Made by a program: the position numbers and the translations under genes. From positions 1 to 5,867 of the forward strand of contig JBHELG010000128.1 in the NCBI GenBank assembly GCA_046263195.1: a DNA stretch of 5,867 nt. The letters run 5' to 3'. The notes under the pieces are model-generated. The model worked only from the letters and a program-made list of their open reading frames with translations. It was not told the DNA's origin and ran no database searches. Positions 1-5,732 of this stretch are shown one piece after another. The stretch is from JBHELG01 sp046263195. Lineage in GTDB: Bacteria > Actinomycetota > Nitriliruptoria > Nitriliruptorales > JAHWKO01. Each line of letters begins with the position of its first letter. Position 1 is the stretch's first letter.

Positions 1-222
1 GGGGGGCAGGACGATCGCGACGAAGAGGGGAGGTAACTTCCGCGAGATCTGCCAGCCGGGCGAGAGATCCGTCGCTCGGGGCCCCGAAAATGGTCACAGA
101 ATGGTCACAAGAAACATGACACAGAGCGACACTCGACGCTACACGATGGAATGGCACCACTGTGTTTTCCCAGTTCAGAGGCATGGTGCGGCATCAGAGA
201 GTACACGGTGACACCCCCTTGG
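1..222. mobile_element. Probable distal end of a tRNA-Ser-integrated element
   Basis: This stretch lies directly 5' of a tRNA-Ser 3' fragment, where the far end of an element inserted into an upstream intact tRNA-Ser(CGA) gene would be expected. It contains short direct repeats that could be arm-type integrase sites: GTCACA at 93-98 and again at 104-109, and GACAC at 118-122, 128-132 and 210-214. One frame is open from position 3 to a TGA at 117-119. No complete gene is visible. The integrase and the intact tRNA would lie outside the window, so the assignment is inference. The alternative is an ordinary intergenic region next to a decayed tRNA gene. Confidence 0.4.
3..119 (+). CDS. Possible 3' end of a truncated ORF, perhaps an integrase tail
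   Basis: An open frame enters from the left edge and runs 38 codons to TGA at 117-119, ending in the residues APKMVTEWSQET. The tandem GTCACA repeat encodes the MVTEWSQ part. Its position next to a tRNA 3' fragment would suit the C-terminus of a site-specific integrase, but no catalytic motif lies inside the window and the stretch before residue 28 is Arg/Ser-rich and unremarkable. Frame 1 (stop at 34-36) and frame 2 (open to 209-211) are also open from the edge, so the choice of frame is weak. Treat this as a tentative call only. Confidence 0.18.
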   Translation, partial: GAGRSRRRGEVTSARSASRARDPSLGAPKMVTEWSQET

Positions 223-282
223 CCCGCCTCGAAAGCGGGTAGGCCCGCAAGGGTCTCGTGGGTTCAAATCCCACTCCCTCCG
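223..282 (+). pseudogene. 3' fragment of tRNA-Ser(CGA); candidate att site
   Basis: The 3' two thirds of a class II tRNA are present. The anticodon stem pairs CCCGC (223-227) with GCGGG (235-239) around the loop CTCGAAA, giving anticodon CGA (serine, codon UCG). A long variable arm follows (241-246 with 251-256, one G-U pair). The T arm is GTGGG-TTCAAAT-CCCAC (258-274), then the acceptor 3' strand TCCCTCC (275-281) and discriminator G (282). The matching acceptor 5' strand GGAGGGA and a D arm are absent from the 26 or so bases upstream, where they must lie. A tRNA cut at the anticodon stem with an intact 3' end is what integration of a tyrosine-recombinase element into a tRNA gene leaves at its far boundary. 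Confidence 0.75.
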
Positions 283-619
283 CCTATCTTCGCAGGTCAG
301 CGGGGTTACTGCCGCGAGCTCCTGCCGACTCTGCCGGGCCGCGGACCAGGGCGCCAGCCGGTTCCCCGCGTGGTCAAGACCACTTTGCAAGACCGACCGC
401 GACAGCACCGGACAAACCTCCTGGCAGGGGCATCGGTCGGAACCTGCGTGCGAATCGTGGGCTCAGACGCTGTGGCAGCTGTCGCGAATCGTCCGAGCAG
501 GCGGGGCCACCCCCCGGGGAGTTGAAGGAATACTCTCTCGTCAAGATCCTCTCGTCCGCTCGCCCGCCGCTGCGGTGACTTCCCGTGGTGGGCCAAACTT
601 GCAGTACGCAGTGCAGCCA
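283..619. other. Gene-free stretch between the tRNA fragment and the regulator
   Basis: About 335 bases with no gene I can support. The overlapping frames on both strands here have no recognisable domain, no convincing ribosome binding site, and run into the antisense of the regulator or the tRNA fragment. The only structure noticed is a small perfect palindrome, TGGTCAAGACCA, at 371-382. No clear terminator hairpin for the leftward regulator is visible. Confidence 0.5.
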
Positions 620-3600
620 CTAGCCGGTGGATGCCCTGGCTCTGGTGGTGCGAGCCCGGGCGGCCCCGACGAGGTTGCCCTTGCGCTCGTAGAGGGCTTC
701 CGCCTCGTCGATCACGGGCAGCGCCCTCGCCAGCTGTCCGCCCGCCAGCAGGATCTCGGCGAGATCGACGTGGAGGTCCGCGCGGAGGTTGAGCATCTGA
801 GCAGGTACCAGCTGAACGGCAGCGCGTCCCAACCGCTCCGCCTCGCCCAGGCTCTCCCGATGAACCAGGACCCGGGCCAGTGCGGCGCGGCTCAGGGCCT
901 GAGCGGCGATGTTCTCCGCGGGAGCCGCTTCGACACTGAGACGAGCGAGGCTTTCCCCCTCTGCCGCACCTGTAGCGGTCAGGAGGCGAGACAGGTGCGC
1001 GGCGAACTGTGACACCCATTCCCGCTCCCGCATCTCGACTGCCATGTCCAAGGCCGTGCGGAGCTCGCGCTCCCCGGCGCTCGAGTCGCCGGCCATGATC
1101 TCCACCTCGCCGCTCCACCCGGTGGCGAACATCTGTGGCCGTCGGGCACGTATCCGCTCGATCAGCAGACGTCGCGCGCGGGAGATCAGTTCACGGGCCT
1201 CGTCGAACTCTCCGAGCATGGCGCGCAGGCGCGCCGCCTCGGTCATCACGAGTGGATGCTCCATACCGAGCCAGGGGGTGAGCTGCTCGCAGGCTCGCAG
1301 GCACTCGGGGACAGGCGTCTCTCCTGACGCCAGCGCGAGGACGACGCTGACCCGAGCGGCCGCCTTCTCGCGCGGCTCCCCAGAACGATCGGCCTGCGCG
1401 AGCCCCTGCCAGGCGGTCTTCTCCATCTGGCGGATGTCCCCTGTCCACAGGTGCACGACTCCCAGGACGTAGCTGGCGAGCGCCAAGCCGGCCTCGTCGC
1501 CGGCCTCCTGGAACACCTTGCGGGCCTGCTCCGCCAGGTCGCGAATGGATCGCAGACTGATCGGATCCGGGCCGGTGAACAGACGGATCCTGGCCCGCTC
1601 CAGTCGAATGCGCTGTTCGAGCACGGGGCTGTCGTCCGCCCCCACCTCCGACAGCATCTCGGCGAGCACCCCGCCGGCGTCCTCGTGCCGCCCCAACACC
1701 TGGTACGCCTCGACGAGACGGCGGTTCACCTGCGGGCGTTGGCGGTGGTTCGCGGGCAAAAGTGCGATCGCCCGCGCCCACAGGTTCTCGGCCGCCGCCA
1801 CATCGAAGCGGCCGAAGGCGCGATCCCCAGCATGCGCCAGGAGCTCGCCCGCGCGCAGGGTCAGGGTACGGGTGTGGGGGTCGACGAGCCCGAGGTCGCG
1901 GCGGTGCAGGTACGCCTGCTCGAGGTGGTAGCCCACGACCTCCTCGCACTCCCAGGGCTTCGCTCCGGCCTCGGTCTCCAGCCATCGGGCGAAGCGTTCG
2001 TGCAGCTCCGCACGGCTCTGGCGCGTCATGCTGGCGTAGGCAGCGAGCTGGATCAGAACGTGCCGGAAGCCGAAAGCCTCTTGTCCCAGGAAGGGCCGCC
2101 GGGAGGGCCTGATCAGCTCCCTGTCTTCGAGCGTGCGGAGGTGCCGAACCGCGAAGGGGCGGGCCTCGTCCGGGACGAGGGCGGCGAGCCCTTGCAGCGA
2201 AAAGTCGATCCCCACCACCGAGGCGTACCGCAGCAGGTCACGCTCGGCGGGCCCCAGCCGGTCGAGGCGGGCAGCGAGCAGTGCCTGCAGCGACGGTGGA
2301 ATCGGCAGGGCCTTGTCGTCTCGGAGCGCCGCGACGAGCTGTTCGAGGAACAGCGGGTTGCCCTGGGCGGTCTCTACTACATGCGCGACCGTCTCGGGTG
2401 GGAGCACCTGGCCGGCCAGTCGCTCGGCGACGAGCTGCCTGCTGTCCACGGGGCTCAAGGGCGAGAGTAGAAGGGACGCCGCAACGCGGTCTTCCGCCCC
2501 GATGGCATGCTGCTCTGAGGCCTCGGATCGCGCCAGGCAAAGCAGCAGCAACGCCCCGCGAACGGCGGAGGCGAGGTAGGCGACGAGGTCGAGAAGGGTG
2601 GGCTGGGCCCAGTGCAGGTCGTCGAGTATCACCACGAGTGGCTGCCGCCTGGCCAGAGCCTCGAAGAAGCGGCGGACGGCCGGGAAGAGGTCCACGGCTC
2701 GCACGGCTTCCTCGGCCAGACCGATCGCGCTCGCAACCTGGGCGATGGCAGACCTCGCGTCCTCATCCCCACCGAACACGTGGACGATCTCGTCCAGTCC
2801 TCCGCCACCGACGGCCTGCAGGACGATCTCCCGCAGCGGCCAGAAGGTGATTCCCTCTCCGTAGGAGGGGCAACGGCCGATGAGGATCCGAGCCTCACCT
2901 GCCAGGGCGTCGGCGAACTCCAGGGCCAGTCTCGACTTGCCGACCCCAGCTTCTCCAACGACGCTGACGAGCGCGGCCTGCCCCTCGCGGACGACGCGGT
3001 CGAAGGCCCTGCGCAGCCGGACGAGTTCGCCCAGGCGTCCCACGAGGGGCGCATCACGGCGAGGGGTGCGATCTGGAGAGCCGGCGATCAGATCGACCAG
3101 CCGCCACGCCACCGTCTGCTGACCCCGCCCCTCGCTTGTCAAGCTCCCCGCCGGTTCCACGACCACAGCATCCTCGACCAGCTGTCGGGTCGCCTCCCCC
3201 ATCAGCACCTCGCCGTCCGCTGCCGCCTCCTGTAGTCGGGCAGCGCGGTTGACGGTATCTCCTGACGCGGTCGGTCCAGCCCCGGGGTAGCCGACCACGA
3301 CCTCCCCGGTGTTGACACCGATCCGAGGGGCAAGCCTGATGCCGTGCTCGCGCGCGAGGTCCTCGTTCATCGCCGTCAGGGTTCGGCGCACCTCATCCGT
3401 GGCCCGCACCGCCCTCAGGGCGTCGTTCTCATGGGCCGAAGGGACCCCGAAGACGGCCACCACGACACCCCCGAGGACTCCCTCAACGGTCCCCCCGTGA
3501 CGCTCGAGTGCGCCAGTCGCGGCCTCGAAGCACGGCCTCATGATCCGCTGGAGGGCCTCCGGATCCGATCGTTCGATTCGCTCCATCGACTCGGTAAGGC

Positions 3601-4468
3601 CCACGAACACGACCGTGACGGTCTTCCGCTCCTGCATGAGCCAGGGTTGCTCGGCAAGGCCTGCCTCGTCTTCGGACGTCTCGGGAGTGGTGGGTGCGGG
3701 AGCTGCAGACGACAGCAGGTCCAGCACGGGGTCGTGGGAGAGGATCGCCTGCTGGAGACCCTGCAGGGCCTCTCCCGGCTCGATCCCGAGTTCCTCGACC
3801 AGCATGCGACGGGCGTCGCGATAGACCTCGAGCGCCTCGGCTTGGCGCTCGGAGCGGTACAGCGCGAGCATGAGCTGCCCGCGTAGTCGTTCCCGGAACG
3901 GGTGGTGGGAGACGAGGGCCTCCAGCTCCGCCACCACCTCAACGTGGCGTCCCAGCACGAGGTCCGCATCGATGCGTTCCTCGAGCGCGACCAGCCGAAG
4001 TTCCTCCAGCTCAGCGATCGCGTTCTGCGCAAACGGCTGGTAGGTGAACTCGGCCAGCGCAGGTCCGCGCCACAAGCCCAGCGCCGCACGAAGCTGACGC
4101 GCCCGCTCTCGGGCAGGCTCCCCCGCCGCCGCCGTGACCAGGCGTCGGAACCGGTCGGCGTCGATCTGGCTGCGGTCGATGGCCAGCACGTAGCCGGGCG
4201 GGCAGGTTTCGAGCATCGCAGGCTGGGCACGGCTGTCCCGCACGGGCTGCAGGCGTTTGCGCAGCGTCGACACGAGACCGTGTAGTGCTTTCGCCGCTGT
4301 CGGCGGTGGCGACTCGCCCCACAGCTCTTCGATGAGACGATCGACCGCCACGACTTCGCCGGCACGCAACACCAGCAGGGCCAGTAAGGCCCGGCCCCGC
4401 CCCCGGGGCAGCACCACGGCCCCTCGATCAGCCACGACCTCGAACGGCCCGAGGATCCGGAACTCCAT
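620..4468 (-). CDS. SARP/BTAD regulator fused to degenerate cyclase, AAA/STAND ATPase and TPR-like region
   Basis: A giant cytoplasmic transcription regulator of the AfsR/SARP type. Numbering is from the Met at 4468 (1282 residues). Residues 1-95 form an OmpR-like winged helix opening with MEFRILGPFEV, the usual start of SARP proteins. Residues 102-245 are a BTAD domain. A Pro/Glu/Ser-rich linker (253-275) leads to a class III nucleotide cyclase domain (280-460). An AAA/STAND ATPase follows, with Walker A GEAGVGKS (505-512) and Walker B VVILDD ending at Asp616-Asp617. From about 870 to the C-terminus the protein is Ala/Leu/Arg-rich helix resembling TPR repeats. The cyclase has Gly290 and Gly334 where the two metal-binding Asp residues belong and Gly330 where the substrate Lys belongs, though Asn407 and Arg411 remain; it is probably inactive. 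The start at 4468 has GGAG (4475-4478) six bases upstream. An in-frame ATG at 4556-4558 with AAGGGA six bases upstream would add 30 unstructured residues and is the alternative. The Mycobacterium cyclase-ATPase-LuxR proteins share the core, but there the DNA-binding domain is C-terminal. Confidence 0.95.
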   Translation of the reverse strand: MEFRILGPFEVVADRGAVVLPRGRGRALLALLVLRAGEVVAVDRLIEELWGESPPPTAAKALHGLVSTLRKRLQPVRDSRAQPAMLETCPPGYVLAIDRSQIDADRFRRLVTAAAGEPARERARQLRAALGLWRGPALAEFTYQPFAQNAIAELEELRLVALEERIDADLVLGRHVEVVAELEALVSHHPFRERLRGQLMLALYRSERQAEALEVYRDARRMLVEELGIEPGEALQGLQQAILSHDPVLDLLSSAAPAPTTPETSEDEAGLAEQPWLMQERKTVTVVFVGLTESMERIERSDPEALQRIMRPCFEAATGALERHGGTVEGVLGGVVVAVFGVPSAHENDALRAVRATDEVRRTLTAMNEDLAREHGIRLAPRIGVNTGEVVVGYPGAGPTASGDTVNRAARLQEAAADGEVLMGEATRQLVEDAVVVEPAGSLTSEGRGQQTVAWRLVDLIAGSPDRTPRRDAPLVGRLGELVRLRRAFDRVVREGQAALVSVVGEAGVGKSRLALEFADALAGEARILIGRCPSYGEGITFWPLREIVLQAVGGGGLDEIVHVFGGDEDARSAIAQVASAIGLAEEAVRAVDLFPAVRRFFEALARRQPLVVILDDLHWAQPTLLDLVAYLASAVRGALLLLCLARSEASEQHAIGAEDRVAASLLLSPLSPVDSRQLVAERLAGQVLPPETVAHVVETAQGNPLFLEQLVAALRDDKALPIPPSLQALLAARLDRLGPAERDLLRYASVVGIDFSLQGLAALVPDEARPFAVRHLRTLEDRELIRPSRRPFLGQEAFGFRHVLIQLAAYASMTRQSRAELHERFARWLETEAGAKPWECEEVVGYHLEQAYLHRRDLGLVDPHTRTLTLRAGELLAHAGDRAFGRFDVAAAENLWARAIALLPANHRQRPQVNRRLVEAYQVLGRHEDAGGVLAEMLSEVGADDSPVLEQRIRLERARIRLFTGPDPISLRSIRDLAEQARKVFQEAGDEAGLALASYVLGVVHLWTGDIRQMEKTAWQGLAQADRSGEPREKAAARVSVVLALASGETPVPECLRACEQLTPWLGMEHPLVMTEAARLRAMLGEFDEARELISRARRLLIERIRARRPQMFATGWSGEVEIMAGDSSAGERELRTALDMAVEMREREWVSQFAAHLSRLLTATGAAEGESLARLSVEAAPAENIAAQALSRAALARVLVHRESLGEAERLGRAAVQLVPAQMLNLRADLHVDLAEILLAGGQLARALPVIDEAEALYERKGNLVGAARARTTRARASTG

Positions 4469-4474
4469 CCCGGA

Positions 4475-4478
4475 CTCC
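4475..4478 (-). promoter_or_regulatory. Ribosome binding site favouring the internal start at 4468
   Basis: Read on the minus strand, GGAG lies six bases before the ATG at 4466-4468, ideal spacing. Translation from here begins directly with the conserved SARP N-terminus. The upstream in-frame ATG at 4556-4558 also has a purine-rich AAGGGA (4565-4570) at six bases, so the sequence does not exclude the longer form. Confidence 0.5.
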
Positions 4479-4575
4479 GCGTCCTGCAACCCAGGCGACG
4501 CAGGTCCCAAGCCCACGCCCTGTGTCGAAGCGCCGCCAGCCGGCCACGGACGATCCATTACCCATCCCTTACCGC

Positions 4576-4646
4576 TCCCTGTTCAGTATCGAATACCGAG
4601 AGCGAAGACGCGACGCGGTGGGGGAAGGACGAGGCGTGAACAGGGA
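4576..4646. promoter_or_regulatory. Perfect 10-bp inverted repeat in the divergent promoter region; candidate operator
   Basis: TCCCTGTTCA at 4576-4585 is matched exactly by its reverse complement TGAACAGGGA at 4637-4646. The centres are 61 bases apart, about six helical turns, so two half-sites would face the same side of the helix. A second, smaller palindrome, GTAT-CGA-ATAC, sits at 4586-4596 immediately inside the left arm. The element lies just upstream of either start of the leftward regulator and about 190 bases before the rightward gene. Autoregulation, or shared control of both genes, is a reasonable inference. SARP proteins usually bind direct repeats, so the binding factor may be something else. 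No convincing -35/-10 pair was found on either strand. Confidence 0.35.
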
Positions 4647-4837
4647 AGGAGCCACCGTTGAGCCGTCGAAGGCAGCTTCGTTCGGGTGACCGCCGCCCGA
4701 TTTGGCCGCCTGCGCTCCCGACGCGGTCCTCGTAGAGAGGGCGAAAACGCACAGGAGGAAAAATAGGGCCGCTGAAACGAACGCAACGAGCGAAGCCGAC
4801 TGATTACCAGACGTCGACCGAAAGGAAGGGAGTCACC

Positions 4838-5227
4838 ATGCCTGAGCCGCTCATCTTCATAAACAACTACAAGCTCCAGGCGGGCAAGCTCGACCAGTAC
4901 AAGAAGGCTGCCGCGACGTGGTTCGCATGGAACGAGGCGGACCACCCGCGCCTGTTCCATCACGCGGTGTATCTCAGCGAGGACGGCCCCGAGATGACCA
5001 ACATCCAGGTCCACCCCGACGCGGCCTCCATGGAGCTGCAAATGAGGTTGGTCGCCGACGTCCACGCCACATGGCAGAACTACATCGACTGGTCCACCAT
5101 GCGACTCGTGATCTGCGGGAGGCCCAGCGACGCTCTCCTCGAGGGGCTACGGCAGGTCGCCGGGTCCGGTGTCCGCGTCACCATCAAGACCCCGGTCGAC
5201 GGCTTCAGCCGTCTGCCGAGGGCATAG
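4838..5227 (+). CDS. Small protein of unknown function, possible dimeric alpha/beta-barrel fold
   Basis: This gene encodes 129 residues, soluble, with no signal peptide or membrane segment. The start is well supported: a GGAAGGGAG stretch (4824-4832) ends five bases before the ATG. The N-terminus (PLIFINNYKLQAGKLDQYKK) has the strand, a Lys/Gly turn, then helix pattern of the antibiotic-monooxygenase-like dimeric barrel family. The middle (LSEDGPEMTNIQVHPDA) fits a strand pair, then a helix. The C-terminal QVAGSGVRVTIKTPVDGF resembles, from memory, the IAGSGV-type ending of an uncharacterised actinobacterial protein group. No catalytic residues can be assigned, so the function is unknown. It is transcribed away from the giant regulator across a shared gap, which makes it a plausible target, but that is inference. 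Two hairpins follow before the tRNA gene. Confidence 0.85.
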   Translation: MPEPLIFINNYKLQAGKLDQYKKAAATWFAWNEADHPRLFHHAVYLSEDGPEMTNIQVHPDAASMELQMRLVADVHATWQNYIDWSTMRLVICGRPSDALLEGLRQVAGSGVRVTIKTPVDGFSRLPRA

Positions 5228-5238
5228 CAACATCGAGT

Positions 5239-5260
5239 CCCGCCTGCTGTGAGGCGCGGG
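5239..5260 (+). terminator. Weak hairpin just after the small gene
   Basis: CCCGCCT (5239-5245) can pair with AGGCGCGGG (5252-5260), leaving a bulge, around the loop GCTGTG. It begins 12 bases past the stop codon at 5225-5227. No T-run follows, which is common in high-GC genomes. It could end transcription of the small gene, but the imperfect stem makes this tentative. Confidence 0.3.
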
Positions 5261-5422
5261 GGCAGCTCCGTCGTCGTGACCTCGAAGCCCTGGCGAGAGG
5301 AAGAACCGCGAAGGCGCGATGCGACGTCTGGGAACTTCACTACGTGGAGGCCAGGCCTGAAAACTGCACGAGAGCGTAGGCATCGTCGCAGAGGCGTGTG
5401 CCCGCCTGTCGGGTACCATCCC

Positions 5423-5455
5423 TGCGGGCCACCCCCCTGGGCGGCGTGGCCCGCA
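5423..5455 (+). terminator. Strong GC-rich hairpin upstream of tRNA-Ser(GGA)
   Basis: TGCGGGCCAC (5423-5432) and GTGGCCCGCA (5446-5455) form a perfect 10-bp stem with a 13-base loop that is itself C/G-rich. No T-tract follows. It lies about 195 bases after the small gene and 41 bases before the tRNA gene. It could terminate readthrough from the small gene and insulate the tRNA promoter, or be a protein-binding inverted repeat. Confidence 0.45.
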
Positions 5456-5496
5456 AAGTCTCGGATCGATTTCCACTCCTCACGCGTATCGAACTT

Positions 5497-5584
5497 GGAG
5501 GGTTCGCCTAGTCCGGCCTATGGCGCACGATTGGAAATCGTGTAGGGGTAACCCCCCTCGAGGGTTCGAATCCCTCACCCTCCG
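5497..5584 (+). tRNA. tRNA-Ser (anticodon GGA)
   Basis: A complete 88-base class II tRNA. The acceptor stem is GGAGGGT (5497-5503) with ACCCTCC (5577-5583) and discriminator G at 5584. The D stem is GCC/GGC (5506-5508 with 5522-5524). The anticodon stem CACGA/TCGTG encloses TTGGAAA, giving anticodon GGA (5533-5535), which reads UCC and UCU serine codons. The long variable arm pairs GGGG with CCCC, and the T arm is GAGGG-TTCGAAT-CCCTC (5560-5576). The 3' CCA is not encoded (CTC follows), so it would be added after transcription. This gene differs in anticodon and body from the fragment at 223-282, so the two are not one duplicated att pair. Confidence 0.97.
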
Positions 5585-5613
5585 CTCATACGTCTCTGCA
5601 CGTCTGTCGTCAA

Positions 5614-5648
5614 CGCGGGATTCCCGCGCTCGCCTCACCGCTGGTGAG
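5614..5648. terminator. Two tandem short hairpins between tRNA-Ser(GGA) and the convergent VOC gene
   Basis: CGCGGG (5614-5619) pairs with CCCGCG (5623-5628), and CTCACC (5634-5639) pairs with GGTGAG (5643-5648); each is a perfect 6-bp stem with a 3-base loop. They sit between a rightward tRNA gene and the end of a leftward gene, where a two-way terminator would be useful. No T-run is present, so the call rests on structure and position only. Confidence 0.3.
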
Positions 5649-5732
5649 CCCGTTGCGAGCAGGCCACGCGGTCACAGCTCGTCACAAGTTGCAGCGCTCG
5701 TGCTGTGCTTGCGTGCCCCACTAGTCCTCACT

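Noticed and set aside
175..408. Minus-strand frame of 77 codons containing the residues WDLNPRD
   Set aside because: This peptide is the antisense reading of the tRNA-Ser T arm, a common false gene next to tRNA sequences.
151..578. Plus-strand frames of 124 and 106 codons across the tRNA fragment and the gene-free stretch
   Set aside because: Low-complexity Pro/Arg/Gly-rich translations crossing a tRNA fragment, with no domain and no good ribosome binding site; typical spurious frames in high-GC DNA.
306..1118. Minus-strand frame of 270 codons overlapping the 3' end of the regulator
   Set aside because: It reads the regulator's coding sequence in another frame and is Arg/Gly-rich without a recognisable motif.
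1451..2470. Plus-strand frame of 339 codons opposite the regulator
   Set aside because: It mirrors the regulator's codon positions on the opposite strand; long antisense frames are expected in high-GC genes, and it has no domain features.
4611..4727. 9-bp direct repeat CGACGCGGT at 4611-4619 and 4719-4727
   Set aside because: Short, GC-rich and widely spaced; expected by chance in this composition.
4558..4752. Minus-strand frame of 64 codons just upstream of the regulator
   Set aside because: No recognisable motif or convincing ribosome binding site, and it covers the intergenic palindromes; more likely non-coding promoter DNA.
223..5584. The tRNA-Ser fragment and the intact tRNA-Ser(GGA) as the two ends of a single element
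   Set aside because: The anticodons (CGA and GGA), variable arms and acceptor 3' strands differ, so they cannot be one duplicated att core.
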